A model generated the notes under the pieces. The model was given only the letters and a program-made list of their open reading frames with translations, made no database searches and was not told where the DNA came from. A program made the position numbers and the translations under genes. From Diphasiastrum complanatum (Eukaryota; Streptophyta; Lycopodiopsida; Lycopodiales; Lycopodiaceae): 64,000 nucleotides of DNA. Shown here in pieces: positions 12,691-22,683 of this stretch; the stretch's first letter is position 1; the number at the start of each line of letters is the position of its first letter. The stretch is taken from positions 50,566,606-50,630,605 of the forward strand of contig CM055100.1 of the NCBI GenBank assembly GCA_029204225.1, given 5' to 3'.

Positions 12691-13438
12691 TTTACCAGCT
12701 AGCGCATTTCCACGCATACTAAGCTGATGATCTTCAAGGCTTTTTTAGTGCCCCTTCAGACACGAGCTATTGAATATTCGAATGCAGTTGTGTGTCCATC
12801 CTCTCTATCGAACCTATCTTTATCGACGCTTATTAACAACTATCAGAAGCTTACAGATTCGGATGTTAGACAAACAAACATTCGACCATCAGACAAATAT
12901 TTAATCTATCAAAGAAATGTTCGAGTAAACCATTCAACATTCACACTGATGTACGTGGCAGGTGACTGGCCACGTGTAACTTTTTTATGGTCTGGACACA
13001 AGCCATAACGTACGTCAAGTATCTATCATTGAAGTTTGAAGCCTGTTTTAAAGCTATTGAAAGACAGTCGGCAGCCAGGCGGACCTCGAACATCATATTT
13101 GAATTATTGAAGGCTATGTTTACACATTTGAAGACACCTTTCAATAACTCATTTCTCTCAATATTTTAGACGCAGAAGATGGGGACTTCATGTATTTCAC
13201 GCATTATTTGAAGGGCTCTTTTCAACATGTTTTCTCCAAAAGGGTTGCGTATTGTTTCAATTCCGTTCTCTGCTACGTATTAATAGTTTACTGATGACAA
13301 AGCAAGCTGCTTATTTCCAGATTGCAGAGGTAGCGTTTCATACCGGACTCTTTCTACGTGGCAGCAAACCATTGAATACCTCACCAAACATGATGTTTCA
13401 AATCTTACCGGCGTTCTGCCTACTTCTTCAAACACACA

Positions 13439-13446
13439 TATATATA
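13439..13446 (+). promoter_or_regulatory. Putative LTR TATA box, unit 1
   Basis: TATATATA followed by GCAGAGCCC; the same context recurs at 19411, 23707 and 25520. Spacing to the downstream AATAAA fits an LTR promoter. Confidence 0.5.
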
Positions 13447-14289
13447 GCAGAGCCCTAGCTCATTCTAATTAATTCATTCATTGTTTTGCATGGTAGAAAA
13501 CAGGAGTAGAACGCTTGTTGTTTTCTCTTGTCTGAGCTATTATGGCATAATAAAATACTGTCTGCTGTCTTAATTTAACTTGGATCAATGTAGTGATTCG
13601 CCAACTATGTATATGTAGACTGTATCTTCATAGGATTTTGAAGGAGTGGGTGACAGACACTTTCGGTTTCTCAAGAACGTTATACTGCATTTCAGTTTCT
13701 TGTAGAATGAATCACACCCCTGTTGTTATTGTTTATTCTAACTGATCCTAGGAAATTCATGGTGATTCTGCAGAATAATGGATTCTATGCTATGCATGGA
13801 TCTATATTTAGAACAAAACCCAATATTTAATCGAACTATGTTGTGTTTGGAACTGCTTTATCAAAATAAGTGAGTAGCAAGTTTATGAAGGTTGTTGAGG
13901 GTCAACATAGCCCATTGTAAGCATTGCCTGCAGCAATCGTTTGGCCTTGTGGCATTCTTGTTTTGGCAAAGTTCAGATCTAAACAGTGAAGCATGTGATC
14001 TTAATATTGTGGGGATGTCTAATCATTCCGAGTTCGTACTCTTCTCTTGAATCTGGATTTCTTGGTTGAACTGTCTAAATACCATTTTCAATGGCGGTAT
14101 TGGACGCCTATCCAGAAATGTCGTCAGACAACCAGCTTTACATTTCCATTTCGTTGGACTTCAAATATAAATTTTTTTTATCTCCAATAATGACATAATA
14201 CGTCTTTATGATGCTCTCCGTGGGAATGATAATCATTTATACTACACTTTGACTGACATTTTGGTTCGGTAAGCCATAAACCAGACTTT

Positions 14290-14307
14290 TGGCGTCGTTG
14301 TCGGGGA
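14290..14307 (+). promoter_or_regulatory. Primer binding site, tRNA-Asp type, unit 1
   Basis: TGGCGTCGTTGTCGGGGA is close to the TGGCGCCGTTGCCGGGGA primer site used by many plant Ty3/gypsy elements. It sits 6 bases after the end of the LTR-like repeat. Confidence 0.55.
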
Positions 14308-15682
14308 GCACAGCCAACCAGAGAGTTATTTGTCACTACAATGTTTGTTGGTTATTTTCTAGGAGGAAATGCTATGAAGTTTTGATGCTATGATGCTGCT
14401 ATTTTAAATTGGCTTTTATCCAGCAACCATGCTATTCAGCCTGAGGCGGGAGAAGATTTTCATATATATTTTTATATCTTCTATTTACTCAATATAGTTC
14501 AAAAGTACTTTTGTTGTAGCAGAATGTCTACGTACTGAAGTTTATCCTACACCTACTCAGAAGTTGTGCATAACTCATTCTTCATGTCTTGATATGAAAT
14601 TTGGTTATGTGAAATTGAGGGAGCGTTATGACCAGTCTACTATCTATGCCCAGTCTATGAAATTTCATATTGAAGGACGGATTTCTTCTGACAATTTATG
14701 TGGACTTGGCAAATCTGTCCACTTGATTCCTATTTGCTCTATGCTATTTGTGGAAGATTCCTTTGATTATAAAGAACTGGCTCATTTCAGCAGATGTTGT
14801 GATCCAAATATTTTCATATTTTCAGAAGAAATTATGGCCAAGTTATTTTTTAGCCAAATTGCCCTCCATATTTTGTCGGCTGCTACAATAGTGAAGTTGT
14901 GGCATTTCAGATACTTTCGTCCACCTTGAGAAAAGAGGGTAAAAAAAAAATTATTTATTTTAAAAAAATTTATTTTCTATTTATTATAGTTTTTAATATT
15001 AATTTTTATCTGTTTTTAATTTTCATCTGAAGATCTATCGTTATGTAAATAAGATTCTGGTTTTAAGTAAGCAAATACTATATCTATGCTTTTTCAGAAT
15101 CTGTTCTTTTCTATATTCTTTGTTTTGTTTTATTTTATTTTATTTATAGATCCTCGGTGTTTATTTATTTATTGGTTTCAAATGGTACTGAGATATTGTT
15201 TCAAGACTGTACTATGGTGCTGATCCAGTTAATGACGATATATTTGTTGGTGACCATTTTTATTACTGAAGGCCTTTATATATTTTTGGAGGCACTTTTT
15301 TGGCTTATCGACACTCTGTGCCGAGTTCGTTCGTAAGTTCAAGTGATACTTTCTTTGGGCATTCTAAACAGCGAGCTATTATTCTAAGTTCCAATGTTGT
15401 GCTGACTACATGGGTGGAGGCCATTTAATTGGGGAAAAGACCTAAAGCTTTTTGTTTAAGTTGCAAAAGATATATTTATGGGCACTCTTCTAAGTTATGT
15501 ACGCTACCTTATTCTAAGGTCCCTAATTGACCTAGCTTCAAGTTGGACATGAAGATTTAATGCCAAGGCCGGCACCGAGCATTATAAAATCGGATCATAC
15601 CTTCCTCTTCTTCGAGTCTTCAACGACCAGCATGTTTCTCTCTCATCAAATAGGATTCAAGCCTGCTCTCTCACTCTCTTTC
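14308..15682 (+). mobile_element. Internal region of unit 1
   Basis: About 1.4 kb matching 20270-21917 of unit 2. It carries a broken copy (best at 14564-14929, 121 codons) of the unidentified frame described at 20348-20971. Compared with unit 2 it lacks about 375 bases (21228-21596 in unit 2). Its end contains the TATA box and leader that precede the WBP2-like start codon. Confidence 0.55.
15583..15589 (+). promoter_or_regulatory. TATA box upstream of WBP2-like fragment, unit 1
   Basis: TATAAAATCGG lies 132 bases before the ATG at 15715; in unit 2 the spacing is 130. A CT-rich then GA-rich leader follows in both. Probably the captured gene's own promoter or leader. Confidence 0.4.
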
Positions 15683-15689
15683 TTATGTG

Positions 15690-15714
15690 GAGAGAGAGAG
15701 AGAGAGAGAGAGAG
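15690..15714 (+). repeat. (GA)n microsatellite
   Basis: About 12 GA repeats directly before the WBP2-like ATG; a longer homologous tract is at 22002-22030. Confidence 0.9.
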
Positions 15715-15817
15715 ATGGCGGTGAGTCCTCAGTTGTTTTCGAATGGGTTGCCTGTGCCCTTTGGAGACGAGCTTTTTGTGCTCACCTGCGAAGGTGTGGA
15801 GTGTCAAGCGGACAAGA
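15715..15817 (+). pseudogene. WBP2/GRAM-like gene, 5' fragment
   Basis: Thirty-four codons from ATG read MAVSPQLFSNGLPVPFGDEL and on to CEGVECQADK, matching the N-terminus of the copy at 22048. The reading frame is cut one base later, at 15818, by the start of a copia LTR (TGTTAGATTTC). The rest of the gene is absent here. Confidence 0.8.
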
Positions 15818-16258
15818 TGTTAGATTTCTTATGCTGAGCATCCTGAAAACCGAAGGCCGACTACATGTTTTGGACCTTCACATTTTTCCCCTTTGAGATT
15901 TTTTGTGCCTTAAACGCTTTTAAGGCACCTTTGCCTTTTTCGCAATTTTTCCTACCTTCGCCTTTTTCCCTGCCTTCGCTCTAGAGGCACCTTCGAGATT
16001 TACATACCTTTAGTCTAAGGGCACCTTTGGGTTTTTCGGGTTTTTCCAACAGTGGCAAATGGACGTCGCCAACTTATCATCAACCCTAAAAACAGCTGGA
16101 CTTTGTACATATACAAAGACTGGCATAAATAACATTCAAGGCTTATAAGATATTTGTCTCTTGACACTTGTAAATATATATACTAGCTGAATCAAGCTAT
16201 GTAAGTGTTCTTTTTAATCAGAGTTATCTGTAGCCAACGTTATCACGCTCAACAAGCT
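15818..16258 (+). mobile_element. Copia 5' LTR, truncated
   Basis: Matches the left part of the LTR at 42095-43006, including CTTCG- and AAGGCAC-rich text. It breaks off after CGCTCAACAAGCTG and jumps straight into gag, so the LTR end, PBS and gag start codon are deleted. Confidence 0.75.
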
Positions 16259-17110
16259 GGCTCATCTCTCATTGACAAACTCGATGGAGATAATTACCAT
16301 CTCTGAAAATTCAAAATGAAGGTTATACTTCTAGCCAAAGGACTGTGGGACATCGTTGATGGTACGGAGCTCAAACCAAAAGGTGATACAGCCATCATTA
16401 CCAAGTGGAGACTGAGAGATGGCATTTGCCATGATCACCCTCAACATCAAGGATACTCAGATCAACCACATACGTGCTGCTCAGACTGCTAAGGATGCAT
16501 AGGACATCCTAGCAACTCTCTATGACATCAGGGACGTCACTTCCAAGCTTCATTTGAGGAAGAAATTCTCCACCCTCAGAATGTCTGATGTAGATAGTGT
16601 TTCGAGTCATCTCAACACCTTCAAAAATTTTATGGAGCAGATGACTGCAACTGGCTCAGTCATAGAAGATTTCGATGCCTGAAGCTACGAAAATTGGGTA
16701 ATGGCAATTTCTACCCAGGAGCACCTCACTCTATCAAGAGTAATTTCGCTGCTCCTACAAGAGGAGATCAGAAGATTAAGATCCTCCTCAGGCTCAGAAT
16801 CGGGTCCTCAAGCTCTATATTCAAAAAATCAGAAGCTTAGATCCAAGAGTTCTACAAAGTCAGACTATATTGACAAGAAGAGCAACACGCAGTCTGGACC
16901 AAATTTTGGTTCAGATCAAATTCAAGCTCTTCATCATTCCAACCAGTGCAGAAACTTTTCTACAAATACTGTAAGAGGACTGACCTTGAAATCAAGGACT
17001 GCCGAACTTTGAAATACAACAACGAAAAGAAGAAGCAGTTCCAACAACAAGCACATAGTGCTACAACCAGTCACTCAAATCAGCAACAAGAAGAAGATGA
17101 AGCAGTTTTC
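16259..17110 (+). pseudogene. Copia gag relic
   Basis: Frames of the UBN2/gag type appear in pieces: IDKLDGDNYH, KMKVILLAKGLWDIVDGTEL, then WVMAISTQEHLTLSRVISLL followed by LQEEIRR and an Ser/Lys-rich linker. Stop codons and frameshifts interrupt it (for example at about 16304, 16501 and 16681). The zinc knuckle region is degenerate (KYCKRTDLEIKDC: the glycine-His of the knuckle is lost). Confidence 0.75.
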
Positions 17111-17129
17111 ATGACCAAAGTCGGTAAAC

Positions 17130-17330
17130 AACAGGATATCGATTCCTGGTATCTAGATTCTGGAGCAACTCAACACATGACTCACCATCGTGACTGGTTC
17201 AAAGACTATAAGTCATTCACCCACTCTCGAGTTGTGCAACTTGGAGACAACTCATCACATTCAATCGAAGGTAAAGGAACAGTTAAAGTTGAATTCAAAA
17301 GAGGTGAAGTCAAGCTGATGTCCAATGTTC
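17130..17330 (+). pseudogene. Copia protease relic
   Basis: WYLDSGATQHMTHH carries the aspartic protease D-S-G motif, followed by HLGDN-type text (VVQLGDNSSHSIEGKGTVKV). It stops at MSNV, where an internal deletion joins it to the far end of integrase. Confidence 0.8.
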
Positions 17331-18385
17331 ATCGGCTATTTCCTAGCTCACAAGGCATACAAGCTCTACAATCTGGATACTGAGAAGGCATTCACCAGTA
17401 GAAATGTCATTTTTGTGGAAGACCAGTTCATCGACCACAAAAGAAAAGATGTTGATAAATCTGACCCAAGGATCGAGCAACCAGACAATTCCGATCCAGG
17501 ATTTCAACTGCAGAATAATGACATTGGCTTAGACAATGAGTCAGAACCTCAACGAGTCAATCCACATCAGAAAACTGAAGTTCAACCCAAAAGGTCGAAC
17601 AGGTCCAGACAGCCTCCATCCAGATTTATGGATGATCCGTTCTGCTACTTTGTGCAAGAACCAACCACCGTTTATGAGGCTATGTCTACTCCTGATGCTG
17701 ACTAGAGTGGAAAGCAACAATGGACACCAAATTCGATTCTCTGGTGGAGAATCAAACATGGACAGTCACTGATCTGCCAAAGGATCAAAACCCAATTTCA
17801 TGCAAATGGATATTCAAAGTGAAGTACGATGTTGAAGGAAGGCTAAATTGTTACAAGGCTAGGCTAGTCGCCAAAGGTTTTTCCCAGATTCCAGATCTGG
17901 ATTATTCAAAGCCTTTAGTCCAATCATCAAACATGCTTCGATCAACCTACTCCTCTCCTTTGCAGCCGCAACAGATCTTGAAGTCCACCAAATGGATGTC
18001 CAGACCGCTTTCCTCAATGGAACCATCAAAGAAGAAATCTATATGACGCAGCTAGAGGAATACGAACTCAACGGCAAGCAACAACACCTTGTATGCAAAA
18101 TCCACAAGGTGCTCTATGGGCTGAAACAGTCACCCAAAGCATGGTTTCAAAAGATCAATGCATTTCTGATAGAGAATGGTTTTATTCCAAACTCGACAGA
18201 CTCGAATGTCTACTTCAAGTCTGTATCAGATTGCTTCATCATCATCACTCTCTATGTAGATGATACACTCTTATTCAGTAACAATCTGAATCTGATGAAG
18301 GATACAAAATGCATGCTGGCCCAGGAATACAAGATGACTGACATGGGTCCAGCCCACTATTGTCTTGGAATCCAAATCCAATGAG
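17331..18385 (+). pseudogene. Copia integrase C-end and reverse transcriptase relic
   Basis: After the deletion joint the frame resumes with FIGYFLAHKAYKLYNLDTEK (end of integrase), an acidic linker, then RT: CKWIFKVKYD, KARLVAKGFSQ, a frameshift, DVQTAFLNGTIKEEIYM, LYGLKQSPKAWFQKI and the catalytic LYVDDTLLFSNN box. YVDD is intact but the frame is broken near 17955-17995. The copy ends before RNase H. Confidence 0.85.
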
Positions 18386-18436
18386 ATCAATCCAACAGAT
18401 TGATTTTTATCAGTCAGCAACGATATCTCAACAACG

Positions 18437-20245
18437 TGTCTTAGCTTGAGTATCAAAGAGCATGTTACAATAGCATGTAGATTTACATGGTTTGAGTTGT
18501 TGGCACAATTTGAGATATTGTTGGCCTATATGTGCCACATGTGTCTACATTAATCCAAGCACCTCCACTTGGAAACGTATCCCAGGCAGACAAGTTTATA
18601 TTCGAATCCAGGCAGACAAGTTTATAGTCGAATCTAGGCAGACAACTTCGTATTCGAAGCCAAACTTTACCAGCCAGCGCATTTCCACGCATACTGAACA
18701 GACGATCTTCAAGGCTTCTTTAGCGCCCCTTCAGACACGAGCTATTGAATAGTCGAATGCAGTTGTGTGTCCATCCTCTCTATTGAACCTATCTTTATCG
18801 ATGCTTATTACCAATTATCAGAAACTTACAGATTCGGATGTTAGACAAACAAACATTCGACCATCAGACAAATATTTAATCTACCGAAAAAATGTTCGAG
18901 TTGACCATTTAACATTCACACTGATGTACGTGGCAGGTGACTGGCCACGTGTAACTTTTTTATGGTCTGGACACATGCCATAACGTACCTCAAGTATCTA
19001 TCATTGAAGTTTGAAGCGTGTTTTAAAGCTATTGAAAGGCATTTGTTGGCAGCCAGACTCCGAACTTCATATTTGAAGTATGGAAGGCTATGTTTACACA
19101 TCTGAAGACACCTTTCAATAATTCATTTCTCTCAATATTTTAGAGACAGAAGATAGGGACTTCATATATTTCAAGCATTATTTGAAGGGCTCTTTTCAAC
19201 AAGTTTTCTCTCGAAGGGCTGCGTATTGTTTCATTTTTGTTCACTGCTACATATTAACAGTTTACTGATGACAGAGCAGCGTGCTTATCTCCATATGGCA
19301 GAGGTAGCATTTCGTACTGGACTCTTTCTATGTGGTAGCAAACCATTGGATACCTCACCAAACATGATGTTTCAGATCTTACCGGCGTTCTGTGTGCTTT
19401 CCCAAACACATATATATAGCAGGGCCCTCGCTCATTCTAATTAATTGATTCATTGTTCTGCATGGTAGAAAGCAGGAGTAGAATGTTTGCTGTTTTCTCT
19501 TGTCTGAGCTATAAAATACTGTCTTAATTCGGCTTGAATCAATGGAGTGATTCGCCAACTATGTATATGTAGACTGTATCTTCACAGAAATCTGAAGGAG
19601 TGGGTGATAGACACTTTTGGTTTCTCAAGAACATTATACTGCATTTCAATTTCTTGTAGAACAAATCACACCCCTGTTGTTATTGTTATTCTGATTGATC
19701 CTAGGAAATTCATGGTGATTCTATAGAATAATGGATTCTATGCTATGCATGGATTTATAATTAGAACAAAACCCAGTAATTAATCGAACTATGTTGTGTT
19801 TGGAACTGCTTTATTAGAATAAGTGAGTAGCAAGTTTATGAAGGCTATTGAGGGTCAACATAGCCCATTGTAAGCATTGCCTGCAGCAATCGTTTGGCCT
19901 TGTGGCATTCTTATTTTGGCTAAGTTCAGATCTAAACAGTGAAGCATGTGATCTTAATATTGTGGGGATGTCTAATCATTCCGAGTTCTTACTCTTCTCT
20001 AGAATCTAGATTTCTTGGCTGAACTGTCTGAATATCTTTCTTGGTGTTTGTTTGTACCATTTTCAATGGCGGTATTGGCCGCCTACCCAGAAATGTCATT
20101 TCCATTTTGCTGGACTTCAAAGATAATGTTTTTTATCTCACCAATAATGACAGAATACCTCTTTATGATGCTCTCCGTGGGAACGATAATAATTTATACT
20201 ACACTTTTACTGACGTTTTGGTTCGGTAAGCCATGACATAAACCA
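18437..20245 (+). mobile_element. LTR-like repeat, array unit 2
   Basis: Second copy of the 12403-14283 repeat. Its first bases are replaced by copia sequence (joint at TCTTAGC). TATA box at 19411-19418. Ends ATAAACCA six bases before the primer site at 20252. Confidence 0.6.
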
Positions 20246-20251
20246 AACTTT

Positions 20252-20269
20252 TGGCGTCGTTGCCGAGGA
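20252..20269 (+). promoter_or_regulatory. Primer binding site, tRNA-Asp type, unit 2
   Basis: TGGCGTCGTTGCCGAGGA, two mismatches to the usual TGGCGCCGTTGCCGGGGA site of plant Ty3/gypsy elements, at the end of the LTR-like repeat. Confidence 0.55.
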
Positions 20270-20347
20270 GCATAGCCAACCAGAGAGTTATTAGTCACTA
20301 CCAATGTTTGTTGGTCATTTTCTAGGAGGAAATGTTATGAAGTTTTC

Positions 20348-20971
20348 ATGCTATGCAGAAGCTATGATGCTATTATTTTAAATTGGCTTTTATCCAGCAA
20401 CCATGCTATTCAGCCTGAGGTGGGGGAAGATTTTCAAATACATTTTATATCTTCTATTTACTCAGTATATTTCAAAAGTACTTTTGTTGTAGCAAAATGT
20501 CTACGTTCTGAAGTTTATCCTACACCTACTCAGAAGCTATGCATAACTCATCCTTCATGTCTTGATATGAAATTTGGTTATGTGAAATTGAAGGGCTATG
20601 ACCAGTCTACTATCTATGCCCAGTCTATGAAATTTCATATTGAAGGACGGATTTCTTCTGACAATTTATGTGGACTTGGCAAATCTGTCCACTTGATTCC
20701 TATTTGCTCTATGTTATTTGTGGAAGATTCCTTTTATTATGAAGAACTGGCTCATTTTAGTAGAAGTTGTGATCCAAATATTTTTATATTTTCAGAAGAA
20801 ATTATGGCCGTTATTTTTCAACCCAATTGCCCTCCATATTTTGTCAGTTGCTGCACTATTGAAGTTGTGGCATTTCAGATACTTTCGTCCGCCTTGAGAA
20901 AAGGGGATACATTTTTTTTTTATTTGTTTTCTATATTTGTTTTAGAATTTTTTATTTTCTATTTATTATAG
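20348..20971 (+). CDS. Unidentified 207-codon frame inside the LTR-type unit
   Basis: The frame starts MLCRSYDAIILNWLLSSNHA and runs through VYPTPTQKLC, SCLDMKFGYVKL, FHIEGRISSDNLCGLGKSVH and HFSRSCDPNIFIFSEEIM before an AT-rich tail that ends in a hydrophobic Phe-rich stretch. I do not recognise the family. The first part stays open in unit 3 (24321-24510) and the second part in unit 1 (14564-14929), with mostly conservative differences. That suggests it was once coding, but the short divergence makes this weak. Position directly after the LTR and primer site is where a gag frame would lie, yet no gag, zinc knuckle or protease motif is present. It may be part of another captured gene or chance. 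Confidence 0.3.
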   Translation: MLCRSYDAIILNWLLSSNHAIQPEVGEDFQIHFISSIYSVYFKSTFVVAKCLRSEVYPTPTQKLCITHPSCLDMKFGYVKLKGYDQSTIYAQSMKFHIEGRISSDNLCGLGKSVHLIPICSMLFVEDSFYYEELAHFSRSCDPNIFIFSEEIMAVIFQPNCPPYFVSCCTIEVVAFQILSSALRKGDTFFFYLFSIFVLEFFIFYLL

Positions 20972-21917
20972 TTTTTAATGTTAATTTTTACTTTATTTTT
21001 TAATTTTTATCTGAGGATCTATTGTTATGTAAATAAGGTTCTGGTTTTAAGTAAGCAAATACTATATCTATGATTTTCCAGAATCTGTTCTTTTCTATAT
21101 TCTTTGTTTTGTTTTATTTATAGACCCTCAATGTTTATTTATTTATTGGTTTCAAATGGTACTGAGATACTGTTTCAAGATTGTACTATGGTGCCGATCC
21201 AGTTTATGACAATATATTTGTTGGTGTTGTCCATTCCAAGGAATTTGCCTATATATATTTCTGATGCTGACTATCGAATGGTCTGACTAAGGCTATGGGG
21301 TTGCCAATTGTCACTTGGAAGTTTGAAACTTAGTTCCTGTTGACAATGTTTGCGAGGTCGCTGCACAATTCAAGGGGAGGTTATGTGGTACCCTGTTTAT
21401 GATATTTTCTATTTTTTCGACATTTTTATATAAAAGTTGGAAATGTGGTCAGCTAATGCAGTGCCTAGTTGAGTTTTCACTTATTTTTGATATTATGTAC
21501 CATGGTACTGTGTCGAGTTGCTGGTTTACGTTGGCAAGGCTTAATTAAGGTCGAGTTCTAAGGTCAAGGCATTGCATATATGGCATTGCCTATGAGCATT
21601 TTTATTACTAAAGGCCTTTATATATTTTTGGAGGCACTTTTTTAGCTTATCGACACTCTGTGCCAAGTTCGTTCCTAAGTTCAAGTGATACTTCTTTTGG
21701 GCATTCTAAGACAGCGAGCTATTATTCTAAGTTCCAATGTTGTGCTGAGTACATGGGTGGAGGCGATTTAATTGGGGAAAAGGCCTAAAGCTTTTTGTCT
21801 AGGTTGCAAAAGATATACTTATGGGCACTCTTCTAAGTTATGTAGGGCTGCCTTATTTTAAGGTCCCTAATTGACCTAGCTTCAAGTTGGACGCGAAGAT
21901 TTAATGCCAACGAGCAA
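20972..21917 (+). mobile_element. Internal region of unit 2, non-coding
   Basis: AT-rich sequence without a recognisable frame. It includes a purine run AAGGGGAGG near 21372-21380 and a 375-base block (21228-21596) that unit 1 lacks. Confidence 0.45.
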
Positions 21918-21924
21918 TATAAAA
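21918..21924 (+). promoter_or_regulatory. TATA box upstream of WBP2-like gene, unit 2
   Basis: TATAAAATCGGACC, 130 bases before the ATG at 22048, conserved with unit 1. A CT-rich stretch and a (GA)n leader lie between. Confidence 0.4.
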
Positions 21925-21997
21925 TCGGACCATACCTCCTTCTTCGAGTCTCTCTCTCATTGAATATGATTCGAGCCTACTCTCTCGCTCTCTTTCT

Positions 21998-22001
<4 letters not shown>

Positions 22002-22030
<29 letters not shown>
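22002..22030 (+). repeat. (GA)n microsatellite in WBP2-like leader
   Basis: About 14 GA repeats just before the start codon, homologous to 15690-15714. Confidence 0.9.
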
Positions 22031-22031
<1 letters not shown>

Positions 22032-22047
22032 TGTGGCGGAGAGAGAG

Positions 22048-22683
22048 ATGGCGATGAATCCTCAGTTGTTTCCGAATGGGTTGCCCGTGCCCTTCAGAGG
22101 CGAGCTTCTTGTGCTCACCCGCGAAGGTGTGGAGTGTCAAGCGGACAAGGTCCCCGATATTTCAGGGGGAAGTTTTTCAGCAAAAGAAAAGATATATCTT
22201 TCAAATTTTTGCTCGATCTTTGTTGCTGACAAGCCGCATTCTGTTGCTTACAAGCTGATCGGGAACCTCTTTGTTGTTGATAAGCCATTGCTATTTATAC
22301 ATGAGGAGCGCTTCAATCAACCAATATTTTTATGCAATAATGTTTCAGGCAAGGTACATCTTGTGATCCCAGATGGGTCTAACAGGTCTTTGTTTGGTCC
22401 CCATAACTTCAAAATTCTGTTCAAGGAAGGTGGTGTTGGAACTTTTGTTCCATTGTTCTTCAAACTGTTGCGATCTTTGCGTGAAAGTGACTTGTCATGC
22501 TCCACAATATCTATATTGGAACCTTTTCCAACTGCTCAACCACCACTTGACGAGATGATTAGACATGCGTAAATTGATCCAAATGATCTTACTAAACTGT
22601 ATTTACAGCAGCCTGATGTGACTGGGTCTCAGCTTCGAAGACGGAACTACAGTGGTTCTGTTAGCGAGGAAGCCCAACTCTGA
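22048..22683 (+). pseudogene. WBP2/GRAM-domain-like gene, intronless full-length copy
   Basis: The protein family is the plant counterpart of WW-domain-binding protein 2, a GRAM-type membrane-associated protein of about 200 residues with unclear plant function. The start MAMNPQLFPNGLPVPF, the centre EERFNQPIFLCNNVSGKVHL with FKILFKEGGVGTFVPLFF, and the tail DPND, YLQQPDVTGSQLRRRNYSGS are all in place and co-linear. Length is 211 codons plus stop. A TAA at 22570-22572 replaces the Tyr expected after DEMIRHA; a downstream frame continues without shift to the natural TGA at 22681. The copy contains an apparent insertion of about 15 residues around ADKPHSVAYKLIGNLFVVDK. The plant gene normally has introns, so this single-exon copy points to an RNA intermediate. 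The start was set at 22048 by the family N-terminus, not at an upstream GTG. Confidence 0.85.

Larger units (their letters stand above)
12403..14283 (+). mobile_element. LTR-like repeat, array unit 1
   Basis: This 1.9-kb segment is repeated at 18437-20245, 22684-24221 and 24534-26199 plus 33966-34045. It starts TGTATGCATC directly after the WBP2 stop codon and ends ...AAACCA a few bases before a tRNA-Asp-type primer site. Inside are a TATA box (13439-13446) and a polyadenylation signal (AATAAA, 13549-13554) about 110 bases apart, the order expected for the U3-R-U5 parts of an LTR. A 25-base minisatellite lies near its start. There is no coding content. The LTR reading is an inference from these signals; a plain tandem duplication cannot be fully excluded. 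Confidence 0.6.
15818..18436 (+). mobile_element. Ty1/copia element, internally deleted, inserted in WBP2-like gene
   Basis: The element opens with an LTR start (TGTTAGATTTCTTATGC) inserted within the WBP2-like codons. It continues with gag, protease, the end of integrase and most of the reverse transcriptase, then stops inside RT (YLNNV) where it abuts array unit 2. The PBS and LTR end, almost all of integrase, RNase H and the 3' LTR are missing. It belongs to the same family as the element at 42095-44240, judged by near-identical gag text. It is dead. Confidence 0.85.

Noticed and set aside
21372-21396. AAGGGGAGG followed by TGTGGTACCC as polypurine tract and 3' LTR start
   Set aside because: The following sequence is not repeated as an LTR and this block is absent from unit 1.
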